Positions 1 to 10,400 of a DNA stretch of 21,835 nt are shown here, one piece after another. Location: contig BRYA01000147.1 in assembly GCA_030267965.1 (NCBI GenBank), positions 6,565 through 28,399 on the forward strand, read 5' to 3'. Below the pieces are notes generated by a model. That model worked only from the letters and a program-made list of their open reading frames with translations, did no database searches and was not told the origin of the DNA. The translations under genes and the position numbers were made by a program. The stretch is from Triparma columacea (taxonomy: Eukaryota > Sar > Bolidophyceae > Parmales > Triparmaceae). Position 1 is the first letter of the stretch, and the number at the start of each line of letters is the position of its first letter.

Positions 1-1684
1 TTTCTGACATGGAGAGAGGAATCGGGATCATTGAATGTGAAGAAAAATGTTAGGACATTCGTGGTCGAGCTTGCGATCAAGTTACGTCCGATGGTCAAGA
101 TGTTCAGGATTGGCTTGGGGATGAGGTTGTTCACTGTTGCAGCATCATCTTATGTCGACATGGCGACGGATGTGTTGGTGACGATTGCATTCTTTAGGAC
201 TGCTGGACAAGAGGGTTGGGGAATGGCTTCCTTGACTTGCGTGTCTGCGGGGATTGGACTTCAGGCTTTGACGGCGTGGTTGCAGTACCATAGACTGGGG
301 TTTAGGAAGTGGGGACCAATGGTTTTGTCTGCATTCTTGGGTGTTCTACCGGTCATTGAAGCGTGGTCTGTGTTTCGGGGTGTTGAACAGGCTGAGGGTA
401 TGATGGTTAGCCCTCTTGCCATGCTCGCCTTTACCAAGGGCTTAGAAATTGCATTCGAGTCGCTCCCCGAGTCGATCATTCAGGCCATCTCCATGCTGTC
501 AAGCAACCTTGAAGACCTCTCTCTTATCAACTACTTCGGCATCACTTCTTCGATTGTTGCAACTGGGATGATCTACACTGATGCCAATATTGGTCTTGCT
601 CGCTCTCTGTTTGTTGGAGCACCTAAGAATCCTGCCTACAACTGGCTTCCGATAGATAAGACGGCCTTCAAGAAGTGTTTCGGTGGCTTCTTCCTCTTCA
701 CCACCACGTTCTTTACATGCAACGTGTTCGCAATTGCTCTGGCATTCCTCAAGTTTGGAGGTGGTTTCATACTATACGGTATCCTCACCGAGATGGCCGC
801 AGTTATGCTCTTCAAGCACTTCATGGACGGCGAGCTTTTCGCTTTTTCTCTTGCTGCGAAACCTTCAAAAGTTGACTACGTTCTGGGCCCAATCGTAATA
901 TTTATCTATTATATGGTCACGTTTGTCGGGCTCCAAACACAGTCCAAAGCTCCATGCGAGTTGGGCCCACACGTCAGTTCGACACTCATTATTTGGCGAA
1001 TGATAACAAGTTCCGTACTTGTTGTTCTAACCCTCCCAGGCCTCGTCATCGATGGAACGTTGCCGTGGCTGTCAGACACGGGTGGGATGGGACTGCATTT
1101 CTCGTGCTTAGTCTTGAGCTGGGTTGGAGCGGCGATGTTCTTCGGGAATATGGCAGAGGACTGTGAGAGGTGGAGGTGGTGGAGGAGGCAGACAGGAAAG
1201 CAGCATTTTGAAGAATGTTTAGATGCGAAGGAGGTTTGGTGGGCCAACAGCGAGACAAAGGACGAAGAGATGGCCAGGCGGTTTATAAACTTCCACCCCC
1301 TCTACCTCCCAATGGACCGCATAAAGTCATGGATCTGCAACGACCTCGTCTCAAAGTACGGGCTGGCGAACGACAACACTGAAAACGACAAAAACGAGGA
1401 CGTTACCCCCCCTCCCTTCCTTACTTCTGACTTCCACGACCGCATGATTGTCATATTCAGTTGGTGGGGTAACGAAGACGCTCTCACCTCCGTACGCACT
1501 GCACTCTCCTCCCTCCCCACCTTCACCCCCCCCGTCATAACCTCGCAAAGCAGTAAGATCACGAAACAACGGTCGAATGCCGGCAAAGTTGCCCCAGAAG
1601 CTATTCATGGCCAGGACAGTGATGGAAACGCAGGAAGAGACCATTAGAAGGATTAAGAAGGCACTGGCGGTGCTCAAGAGTTAA
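1..1684 (+). CDS. Multi-pass membrane protein, 5'-truncated
   Basis: The reading frame is open from base 1 with no ATG before residue 21 of the part beginning at 31, so the 5' end lies outside the window. Eight or nine hydrophobic segments are visible between about residues 30 and 375 (counted from base 31), followed by a Trp/Arg-rich cytosolic tail. The Asp in DMATDV of the first segment and an ESLPESIIQ motif near residue 145 recall the layout of XK-related membrane proteins, but this is weak. The unspliced frame stops at 1647. Removing a GT-AG segment at 1492-1588 instead joins ..DALTS to LPQKLFMARTV.. and a helical tail ending at 1684, which looks more protein-like than the Pro/Ser-rich read-through. 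The gene is convergent with the DUF924-TilS gene. Function is not recognised; similar algal proteins sometimes carry an N-terminal lipid-binding domain, which cannot be judged here. Confidence 0.7.
1492..1588 (+). other. Probable intron in the membrane-protein gene
   Basis: The segment begins GTACGC and ends GGCAAAG. It is 97 bases long and very C-rich, with an 8-C run. Splicing is phase 0 and continues as an open 31-codon tail to a stop at 1682-1684. Without splicing the frame also stays open, to 1647, so the call rests on the quality of the tail sequence. Confidence 0.45.
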
Positions 1685-2016
1685 TATATTGGTAGGGAGT
1701 GGCGGTCTGGAGTGTTCAGAGTGGGGAGTGTATGAGTCCGGAGGGTGGCAGCACGGAGTGTAAACGCATTTCCTCCTAAAAATTTGTATTGACAAGAATG
1801 TCACCTTGGTCACGAAAAATTTGAATGAAATGAAAATCGTGTTTGTTAGATGTACCTTGGGAAATTGAAGAACTGGGAAAGTCCCTTGTGGATCCTCTTT
1901 TAGATCGTCCAGATGACAATATAAGATAGATTGGGATAAAACATTAAGGGAGGATCAGGGCTGGGGGAACCATCACCTGAAAATTTGTTGATTTTTTTGA
2001 TGCGATCATGGTTTGG
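1685..2016. other. Convergent intergenic region
   Basis: This stretch separates two convergent genes (membrane protein on plus, DUF924-TilS on minus) and holds their 3' flanks. I see no coding frame, RNA gene or clear repeat in it. Confidence 0.5.
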
Positions 2017-5000
2017 CTAAATAATTTGTTCTTCGGCACCCTCCTTGACCACACCACCCTCCCCAATCACCACACCCTCCACCCTGACGACGCTATAGTT
2101 GAAACTCTCGTAATCCCATTCGTCAGGTTGGATTCCTTCTCTGTCCGTGAGGTCTAGAATGGGGAGGCTTTCAATTATTTTCGTGTGGATGCCCCTCCAA
2201 CCGTGCGGTTTCACGTCTCCTGAAAGCGTGAGGGTGGGGAAGTGGAGTTCCTCCTCCCTCCTAATGTCCTCCTCGCTTGACCGACTGGAGAGGGAAAGGG
2301 GCGAGCCGTTCATACCGCTGTACTTTCGCGGTGGGGACAAGGCTCGAGGTGGCTTGGTGGCAATAATTGGGGAAATCCTCCCCTTGTCTTTCCTTTTCGT
2401 TTTGACGATTATGTTGTAGCTGAACCTCCCCGCCAAAAGATCCTCGAGAGACTCGTAAGGTTTTGACTTGACCTTCTCGATCGCCTCCTTGGCCGTGCAC
2501 TCTCCCCCCCCCACGAAGTTATCTACAACCTCGGTCCTTATCGTCCAGTCACCCACTCTTCCTTTGCCCCCTACGCCAAGCCTGAAATCTTGCTCCTCTT
2601 CTCTCCACCTCTTGCCCGCCTTCCCCCACTTGAAGAACCTGCTCTTGAAGACGAAGAGCGTCCCGTCCGACCTCAGCATTGTCCCGTAGTCGGGTTTCAG
2701 CTGCAGCCACCTGTCCCCTATATCTTCCAGCCCCAGGTGCTTCATCAGAGTCTCGATCGCCTTAGCACTGATCATCGGGAGGCCCGTCCTGTGTAGTACA
2801 GCCTGGAGGACGGTCCTGTAGAAGAAGGCATTCCTGTCCCTGAAATCGTCGAGGTTCACGTGGGTTCCCCCAGGCTTAAAGTCGGCCCCCCTGAGGACCC
2901 TCGACACGACCTCTTCGTCCACCATGTCCCTGCACTGGTCGCTCTGCCCCGCAAGACCTCTAAGGACCTTCTGCACCCCTTCCCCGAAGACGTCCTCGAG
3001 CATGGGAATAACTTCCCCCCTCATTTTACCCCTCGTGCTCCAGCTGGGCGTGGTGTCATTAAAGAATGGCACCCCCCACTTCTTCGCAAAGGCAAGAATA
3101 TCCGTCTTGTCCCTGTCTATCAGAGGTCTTTCGACAGTGACCCCGTTAACGACCCCGCTTTGGCCCATCCCACTCAAGTGAAGCACCCCCTTCCCCTTCA
3201 TGGAGTTACTGATAACGTTTTCTACCACATCCCCAGAGTGGTGCCCGAAGACGATACCCTTGATGTTGTCCGCACCTCCTAGAACCTCCTTGTAAGTGTT
3301 GTATCTAATATCTCGAGCAACCTTTTCATACTCGTCCCTTCCCGTGACCCCTCTCCTAACCTCGTCGATCCTCCTGCTGACAAATTTCACATCCCTCTCC
3401 TCGCACCATCTCCTCACGAAGTCGCACTCGTTTGCAGACTCCTTCCTGTTGCCGTAGTCTATGTGGACCCCAGTGACGTCGAGGGGGTAATGCGATCGGA
3501 GGACGACGAGGATCTGGCATATTACCATGCTATCAACGCCTCCACTGAGGCTGGGGTGGAGGTGCGGTGTGATGAATTGGGATGGGTTGTGTATGCGTGG
3601 GTGAGCATAATTGCGCCGCATCTTGGTTGAGTATCATCAACCTTCATCCCCCCCCCTTCACCTCCCCCCCCCCTCTCACCTAACCGCCGTCCCAATCCTT
3701 CCCCCCCCCCCCCCCCTCTCCCCCCCCTCCCGCCTTCCCCTCTCTCCCCCCCCATTCTCGTATTTATTCTTCTTCCACTTATGCCCCCCCCCCCACTCGC
3801 TCCCCCCCCCCCCGTTCTTAGCCTTCCACTTCCCCCCCCTCCCCTTCTTCCCTCCCCCTCCCCCGAACCACTCGATATCCCTGCAGATATCGGGGTTCCT
3901 ATCCCTCAGCCATTTCTCGATATCGTCAACTAGCACGTTCTCCTCCACCCCCGTCCAGTCCTCCACCTCGAACCCCGCCTCTTCCAGTATATCCTCGTCC
4001 TTAAGTTCCTTCTTCTCCTCGTTCCCATGCCTCGCCCTGTCCTCCATTCCCTGCACCCTCCTCAGCGTGGCCTTCCTGAACTTCACCAGGTTGTCCATCT
4101 CCTCTTGAACCCTCCCCTCCCACCCCTCCGCCATCCTCAGGCACTCCCTCCCCATCCCTACCTCCCCCTTATGTCTCATCGGCATCGCCGCGAAAACCCT
4201 CATCTCCGCCGTCCACCCCTCGTCCCCCACGCTGACCCACCCCTTCCCGTCCTCGAATCCTTCCCTGATCCCCCCCGCGTACCCCAGCGCCATCTCGTCC
4301 GTTCTCGAGAGTTCCCACTTCCTCCCCCCCCCCCACCCTGCCTCCCCCCTTCTCCTTTGTAGGTGCCTAGTGAACTGGTCGAGAGCTACTATCCCAGCCA
4401 ACCACCTCCTCCCCGTGTCCCCCCCCCCCCAGGACACCTGATCGAACCAGACGTTCCTAACACCTTCATCCCAAACGAGCTTATCGACAAGCCCACCGAA
4501 AGCGCCCTCAACCTCCTCGTCAGCTCGGCTTATGTTAACCTCCCCCTGAGGCATCCACAGCTCTCTGTTCAAGTTCCGGCTGCATTTGGAACCGTGGTTG
4601 AACCAGAAAGTCATGATCTTCCTTACCTCACCCTCTACCCACTCTCGCACTTCTTTCGTACGCGGCTCTAAGCGTAGTTGGTTTGGGGAGGGAGGGAGGC
4701 TGAAGGTGAGGTGATCGTCAAGGTCGAGGATTTTTAGGGCACTGGAGGTGAAGGGGGGGGAGATGGGAGAGGTGGGGGCGTGCTCCATTATCAAACGAGA
4801 GGCAAGCATTTTGGACCGAGACTTTTTCTTGATTTTTTTGGCGGGGGGAGTGAGGGCGACGTGAGGGTGAGGAGGGCGGAGAGAGAGGGGGTGGGGGATG
4901 GTGCAGGGGGATGGTGCAGGGGGATGGTGCAGGGGGATGGTGCAGGGGGATGGTGCAGGGGGATGGTGCAGGGAGGATGTTAGTGTTTTTGCTCTTGATT

Positions 5001-5213
5001 TGAAGGAGAGAAGCGCAAGACCCTCGGGAGAGGAGCGCAAGACCCTCTCTTCCTCTCATTTATCCCCTCTCTCTCCATCTCCCTCCCTCCTTTATTGCCA
5101 CTGACCTTTCGTCTGTCCTCCCACAATTTCCCTATCCAAACTAACACAGCTAACGCTACTCCAACCTTCATTGCGTATTTTCTTCGTAATAATGTATTGA
5201 GCATCGTAGTCAT
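2017..5213 (-). CDS. DUF924-TilS fusion: N-terminal DUF924, C-terminal tRNA(Ile)-lysidine synthase-like PP-loop ATPase
   Basis: Proposed exons are 5213-5106, 4827-3680 and 3550-2017 (929 residues). Counting from the internal Met at 4809, the DUF924 domain spans about residues 61-255, with LDQFTR at 143-148, MPMRH near 209 and FRKATLRRV near 244. A Gly/Lys-rich linker follows. Splicing at an AG|GTGAGA donor (3679) to a CCCCAG acceptor (3551) restores AVSLSGGVDSM, the PP-loop (SGGxDS) that binds ATP in TilS/MesJ enzymes. HIDYGNR, FGHHSGD and ERPLIDRDK further along fit the TilS N-terminal fold. TilS converts the wobble cytidine of tRNA-Ile(CAU) to lysidine, needed in bacteria and bacterial-type organelles, so a plastid or mitochondrial role is likely. 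The first exon (hydrophobic stretch near residues 15-31) is less certain; the protein may start at 4809. DUF924 has no assigned reaction. Confidence 0.8.
3551..3679 (-). other. Intron joining the DUF924 and TilS parts
   Basis: On the minus strand the intron starts GTGAGA after GTTAG and ends CCACCCCAG. It is 129 bases long and phase 2; AG plus C makes the Ser that begins SLSGGVDS. The upstream frame runs into TGA within the donor itself, so failure to splice truncates the protein before the TilS domain. Confidence 0.85.
4828..5105 (-). other. Possible first intron of the DUF924-TilS gene
   Basis: The donor is AAAG|GTCAGT, after a short exon coding for a basic N-terminus and one hydrophobic segment. 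The acceptor is AATCAAG at 4828, with an alternative AG at 4822. Both acceptors keep the frame at phase 0. The intron contains the 13-bp minisatellite. It is plausible but unproven. Confidence 0.45.
4897..4975. repeat. 13-bp minisatellite, six copies
   Basis: The unit GATGGTGCAGGGG recurs exactly every 13 bases, with copies at 4897, 4910, 4923, 4936, 4949 and 4962, then degenerates. It lies in the proposed first intron of the DUF924-TilS gene. Confidence 0.9.
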
Positions 5214-5613
5214 ATTCCCGTAATATTCAATGGAGGTAGATATGAGAAGGAGATATTGACTCTTGTTCCCGGAGACTTTCCCGCAGAATGTTCAATTTCA
5301 ATCAATTTCAATCAATTTCAATGATAACGACCGTCAAAAGGCTACAAACGAGCACAAACGAGCACAAACCCGCCTATTTTATCCACAAACAGGCCAAAAT
5401 CGTCACTAAACTATTTTTCTTCAGTGTGCCTTTTTGAGGCCCTCAGGCCCTCAATGACGAAAGATAGAGAGGGAGAGACTAGGTGTATGCGAGATAAGAA
5501 ATAAACGAGGAATGTATGGATCGTATCAATCATATGAATCAAGCAGCATTATTATTCGTTGTGTTGGTGTCGTTGTTGGTGTCGTTGTGGGTGCCATTTT
5601 CGTCATTTTCGGG
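5214..5613. other. Intergenic region with short tandem repeats
   Basis: This is the spacer between two head-to-tail minus-strand genes and would hold the promoter of the DUF924-TilS gene. It contains three copies of the decamer TCAATTTCAA (5291-5320) and about two and a half copies of ACAAACGAGC (5344-5369). Plus-strand frames here and just beyond look accidental. Confidence 0.55.
5291..5320. repeat. Decamer tandem repeat, three copies
   Basis: TCAATTTCAA is repeated three times without interruption, upstream of the start of the DUF924-TilS gene. No function can be read from the sequence. Confidence 0.8.
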
Positions 5614-6351
5614 TTACGGCTTCAATTTGAATTTCAAGAGACTGACATTCATCCCACTAAAGTGTGGGTTGGTCCCGCTCAGCTCCCGCATGCACGGATA
5701 ACACTCTAGGAATTTCTCAACAGCAACCTCCGCATTAACTTCATGTCTGTGGAAATACAGCATCCCTCCAGCAAGTTTCTTCACATCGGCCGCTGTCAAA
5801 TCACTCAAGGCCAAACTACAAACGGGCTTCTCATCAGGAACAGACGCCTCTCCGATTAGCTCTTGGACATAGATGCCGACAACTTGGAGAACATCCAGTT
5901 TGCCATCCACTGTATCAGCAATGGAAGTCATCATCGGTACATTATCATCGTCACCGACCGCAGCATCCTCGACGAGCATACTTTCGTCGCCCTCGTTGAG
6001 GTTCGTTGCTGGTCCGTTATCATTCGTCTTGTTCACGAAGCCTTCACCTTCAACTACAGCGCCTCGATTGATAAGTCTTTCCACAAGCTTGGCATACTCA
6101 TCGTGGTGTTGCCCGATGCTCCCTGGCTCTTTGGAAGAGAGCTTCATATCAGCATCGTTCAAATGCGTAACCTCATCAGCGCCCTTTCCCTCAGAGACAC
6201 AGGCTCCGGGCGACAATGTTGTTGACGGGTTTTTTTCACCCTCCTCTTCATTAGCGGGGATCTTTTGTTTCGCGTCAGGCGGCTTGTGTACTGCAGCGCC
6301 ATCGGTTGGGTCAGATTGGGGAACGCTCTTCATCTGCTTTTTGTTAACCAT
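5614..6351 (-). CDS. Hypothetical acidic protein
   Basis: The CDS codes for 245 residues from the ATG at 6351 (MVNKKQMKSV). The frame continues a little further upstream but without another ATG. The first two thirds are hydrophilic and rich in Asp, Glu, Asn and Gly, with no membrane segment, so this half is probably disordered. The last 80 or so residues (from about KPVCSLALSDL to FLECYPCMREL) are more ordered in composition and include several Cys and His, but they form no finger pattern I recognise. The start is 98 bases from the divergent PAP-like gene, so the two probably share a promoter region. The extreme C-terminus (VSLLKFKLKP) could be intron read-through, since a GTCAGT precedes it. 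Family unknown. Confidence 0.55.
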   Translation of the reverse strand: MVNKKQMKSVPQSDPTDGAAVHKPPDAKQKIPANEEEGEKNPSTTLSPGACVSEGKGADEVTHLNDADMKLSSKEPGSIGQHHDEYAKLVERLINRGAVVEGEGFVNKTNDNGPATNLNEGDESMLVEDAAVGDDDNVPMMTSIADTVDGKLDVLQVVGIYVQELIGEASVPDEKPVCSLALSDLTAADVKKLAGGMLYFHRHEVNAEVAVEKFLECYPCMRELSGTNPHFSGMNVSLLKFKLKP

Positions 6352-6449
6352 ATTTACAAGAAGAGCAAGTGGAATTTTCTTTGTCAGCAAACAATTCCAT
6401 TTAAAATAGGAGTCAAGCAAAAACTAATAGACTCAGGCCCGACATCTCT
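6352..6449. promoter_or_regulatory. Short bidirectional promoter region
   Basis: Only 98 bases separate the start codons of two divergent genes, so the controlling elements of both must be here or overlap their 5' ends. No TATA box is evident. Confidence 0.45.
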
Positions 6450-7118
6450 ATGGGCTTCAGATTAGTTTCTTTCCTCCTCTTCCTTTTTTTGCGTCGTGCG
6501 TCGTCATTCCCTTCTTCTTTCCCTCATCCAGGTTCTGCTGCCTCCATTGTGAGCTCCTGGGATGAGGGTCTCTCAGCAAAGGACCTTCGTCCTCTAATAG
6601 CTAAGACACTAGAGAAGACATCACCCACCGATGGAGATGGTGATCTCTCGAAATTCGTAAAATCCAGCAAACACTGGACAGGACTATGGAAGGCTCGCAT
6701 TGAACACTTTGAGAAAGTATCTTGGACTGGGTTAAAAGTCGCGCCCTATTATGAGATTGCGGACGAAACTATTGTGTCCCACGTATTTGTATCGCTGTTC
6801 GGCTTGTCAGGATGGTTATCCGCCTCTGGATTCATGACGCCATCAACATCAGTCTTCGACCCAGTAATCAACCTGGAATTTAACACCTTTTTTGTATCAT
6901 CTGGTGATAACGATCTTCCTCGATCAGAACCCTCTCCCTCCAGCCTGATGGACAAAATGATAACAAAAATTGGGCAATTGGCATTCATCCCCTCCTTCGC
7001 TCTCTTCCCTGTCGATTATGCTAACCTGAAGACGGGCATGGTTGCCTTCCGATTTACCCCATTTGATTCTCTCATCGTCGCGAAACGTCTTCCGGAAGGG
7101 TCCAAGCCATCAAAATAA
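6450..7118 (+). CDS. PAP/fibrillin-like plastid lipid-associated protein
   Basis: The CDS codes for 222 residues and is intronless. The N-terminus MGFRLVSFLLFLFL is a signal-peptide-like hydrophobic stretch followed by RRASSFPSSF, a Ser/Arg-rich region with Phe after the likely cleavage point. This resembles the bipartite plastid-targeting presequences of algae with secondary plastids. The mature part (HW.GLWKARIEHFEK near residue 75, KVAPYYEI, TIVSHVFV, GWLSASG, FNTFFVSSG, then FIPSFALFPVDY and FRFTPFDSLIVAKR near the end) matches my recollection of the PAP/fibrillin lipocalin-like fold, including the closing motif in which a hydrophobic residue runs into a basic pair. Such proteins bind lipids or pigments in thylakoids and plastoglobules. 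The assignment is by remembered family pattern, not by search. Confidence 0.6.
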   Translation: MGFRLVSFLLFLFLRRASSFPSSFPHPGSAASIVSSWDEGLSAKDLRPLIAKTLEKTSPTDGDGDLSKFVKSSKHWTGLWKARIEHFEKVSWTGLKVAPYYEIADETIVSHVFVSLFGLSGWLSASGFMTPSTSVFDPVINLEFNTFFVSSGDNDLPRSEPSPSSLMDKMITKIGQLAFIPSFALFPVDYANLKTGMVAFRFTPFDSLIVAKRLPEGSKPSK

Positions 7119-7417
7119 CGATCATTATTGTACTGTGAATCGTTTGTCAACCTTGGAGTCCAAGACCAATTTTTTTCAGACGTTTATTAAACACAAAACG
7201 AACTACACTTCTGCACACTCCCACCCGTAGACCGTCCGGATCTCGTATTTTTAATCCGTTTCGTCCAGTTTGAAAATTCCCATTTTCACCTTTCCTATTC
7301 CCTAGTCGACCCCCTTGGACCCTCCCCAAAGAAAATTATAAAAGGAGCCCAACTTCTTCCCCCCGTCCCCCCCCAATCTTCCCTACCCCCCTCTCTCCGG
7401 ACCCCCCCCCTCCTACC
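7119..7417 (+). other. Intergenic region with TATA box
   Basis: The spacer between two plus-strand genes has an AT-rich first half, then a TATA box at 7337-7344, then a C-rich leader up to the ATG at 7418. Confidence 0.5.
7337..7344 (+). promoter_or_regulatory. TATA box of the RELCH-like gene
   Basis: TATAAAAG lies 74 bases before the ATG at 7418 and is followed by a pyrimidine-rich leader, a position expected for a core promoter with a short 5' UTR. Confidence 0.55.
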
Positions 7418-10400
7418 ATGTCCTCCCCCCCCTCTCCCCCCCCTCCCTCTCCTCTCTCCCCCCCCTCCCCTGTCGTCTCTTCATCCCTCTCTCATTTATA
7501 CTCCCATCCCCATCCCAATCCCTCCCCCTCAACCCCCTCCAACATCCTCTCCATATCCCGCAACTTAACAACCTCACGCTACTACTTAACCTCCCTCGAG
7601 CTCCTTCACGAGTTAACTCTAACCCCTTCAGTCGATCATGATGTTGTCCAAGCCAAGCAGTACCTCCAAGATTTTTTCTCCTCCCCTCCTCCCCCCCCCC
7701 CGGACCAAGGCGTTGGGAACGAAGTCGATAAAGGCCTACCCTTCACTCGACCATTCGGTGATAAGGGTTACTCGTCTGCGTTGATTGAGAGGGATTTAAG
7801 GATTGATGTGCTAGAGTACGAGCTCAGGGTCGTTAAGGAGGATTTGAGGGACGCCAGGGCGGCGGGCGGTACGCAGGCCGAGGAAGATGAGGGCGCGGGG
7901 AAAGCGGGGGAGGGGGAGGTTAGCGAGGAGGATCTAATTACGCTTGACGGGATGGTGCAGGGGTATTTAAGGGGCAGAGGGTATAAGATGTCAGCAGTTC
8001 AAATGGGGGTAGAGAGGGTTGGGGGTCGAGGGGGAGGAGAGAGCGGAGGGTTAGGGGGGGAAAATGGAGGGAGGAGATTGGAAGACGTTTATCGTTTCAA
8101 GGTTCGGGACGTTGAAGAAAAAGAGAGGCAGATGAAGGAGTTGGAGGGAGCTAGGGAGACGGCGATATCGTTAGAGGGACGTATTCAGGCTTTGAAAACT
8201 GAGCTTGAGAGCGTTAAGGACGCCAGTAAAGTGCTCGAGGGGAGGATTAGGGAGGAGGAGGTGAAGAGGGAGGAGATTGTCGAGGCTAACGAGAGGGAGG
8301 TAGAGGAGCTTAGCAAGGAGTTGAAGGCTGTGAGGCTGGAGGGTAAAGGGGAGGGGGAAGAGAGAGCAGGGAAGCAAATATGGCCGGGGAACAGGGAGGA
8401 TAACGTGATGGCTAGCGTGCTGAGTAGGAGGTGAGATGGTGGGGTGATGAGTACATCTGAGCTCAGCGAAGGGTTGCTTCATTCATTTCGTTGATGGCTT
8501 CGTTCATTTTCTTTCAAGTAATGAAAGGTCTCATTTCTAACCTCCCCCCCCCCCCCCTCCCTTCGCCCCCCAGGCTCCCGCTTCTTTGCAACTTGACTCC
8601 CACCGACAAGAGGGTTTCCGCTCTCGGTGAGCTGATGGTCTCTGCCATCAGGTACTGCGGTCGAATCTCCCTCCGTCGTTCTCTCGTCCTCGGTACCATG
8701 TTGATGCTGAAGCGCCCTAACAAGAAGGAGAGGGCGAGGATAATCGAGCTGCTGGAGGAGGCGGGAGAGGGGGGGGGAGGAGGGATGATGGAAGAGGTTA
8801 TTGTACCGGCGGCGATGAGCATAATGGAACACCAGGTGGAGGAGATCAGGGTTCTGGCGGCTAACGTGGTGGGGAGGTTCGGGGGGGGGTGCAGAGAAGG
8901 GTTCAGGGGGAAGGAGATTAGGGAGAGGATGGAGGAGGTCGTTAGGAGGGAGAAGAATAAGGTCGTTCTCAAGGCTATTATAACGGCGGGGAAGGAGGTG
9001 AGAGCTGGGCTAGATTTCTGCGATTTCTGTGACGATACGAGTAAATTACCGCTCCTCTTCACTCCTCACTCGTCATCCCCTAACATTCTTTCTCCCCCCC
9101 CCCTCCTCTCACCCCTACATCGACTTCCTCACCCCCAGATCCTTCAGACCCTACCCTCATCTACAATAATGCCATTCATAAGTTCATCTCTACACTCTCC
9201 CTTTGACCGTAGCGGTTCCGTAATCTCAGCGGCATCCAAGGTGCTAGCTGACGGAATGGAGAGGTGGAAGGAGGAGGGTAAACTATGGGAGGTTATGGGT
9301 GTGCTTGTTGAAGCGGTTACGGAAGGTGAGAAAAATGGGGGGGGGGGGAGAGATAGAGTGAGAGAAGAAGAAGAAGAAGAAGTAGGGCAAAGGGCACCCC
9401 AGAGGGAGGTATGGATGGAGGAGTATTTCACGCCCCCCCCGTGGGGGGGGGACACATATTACAGCAGTGGTAACCACGAATTATAAGGAATACACACACA
9501 CACACACACACACATCCTAACCCTTATCCTAATCCCCTCCCCCCCCCCCTTAAACCCCCACCCGTAACCTAAACGTCCACCCCAATAATAATTTACGTTC
9601 AGAGTCTGTGAACCCCTCCTTCGTGCTAAACGGCCTCTCGATAATCCAGGTATCCCTACCTTTATTGTTGGAGTTAATGGACGAGGAAGAGACAAGGATA
9701 TCTACAGGTGATTTCATGGGTGGGGAAAACGATTATAAAGGAGGGCGATATATTGGGAGTATTAAGGGGGGGGGGGAGGACGATAAAACGAACGAGGAGG
9801 TTAATACTAGGAATAGATTAGAACCAAAGGTGGTTAAATGGGAAGGTTTGAAGTGGTGCTGTACTGACCTCGTCGATAGCATGGTATCAATTTGTAGGAG
9901 GCCTAAATTGGAGGTCGGGGTTTGCAGGGAAATGGCGGGAGAGGTGGTCAGGAAACTTTGCGAGGAAATCGATCAAGACTTTGGGAGGATCGTTGTGCTG
10001 CCGAAGATACTTAAGAATATGGGGGTTCATGTTAAGGTAAGAGGAAAGGGGAGGGGGACAAGAGCACATTAATTGGAGGGAAAAGGAAGGAGAAGGAGAG
10101 GTTAGGGTTTACATTTTATCTCACCATTCCACCCCTTTCCCCTCCCCCCTCACTTCCAATCCCCCCCCGCCCCCCCCCCCCGTTTACGACGAACTTAACA
10201 ATACCTCGTTAGTCCTTCCTCCCCCCAAATCACCCGTTAATAACCTCAACAAAGTCCTTCCCAACTCTCCTACAAGTATTAACCTCATCATCAACCGGTG
10301 ATATATTATCCGTATTAACCTCCCCCACCTCCCCTCCCACCGAGGAAGAGGTTGTTGATGATGATGTTGTGAGTTTATACGACTGCTCAACCGAGTTCCA

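Noticed and set aside
3611..4108. A plus-strand Pro/Ser/Leu-rich frame opposite the fusion gene
   Set aside because: It is low-complexity translation of C runs; the minus strand carries DUF924 and TilS motifs.
5512..5709. Short plus-strand frames with a Val-rich hydrophobic stretch
   Set aside because: They overlap the 3' end of the minus-strand hypothetical gene and consist of GTTGTTGG-type simple sequence, with no supporting signals.
8491..8573. An in-frame ATG (MMASFIFFQ) as the start of a separate gene
   Set aside because: It lies in intron 1, before a C-rich tract and CAG acceptor. Splicing joins the two frames exactly in phase and gives the expected RELCH domain order.
9513..9575. CCTAACCC-like sequence suggesting an internal telomere remnant
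   Set aside because: There are only two or three irregular copies, inside an intron rich in simple repeats.
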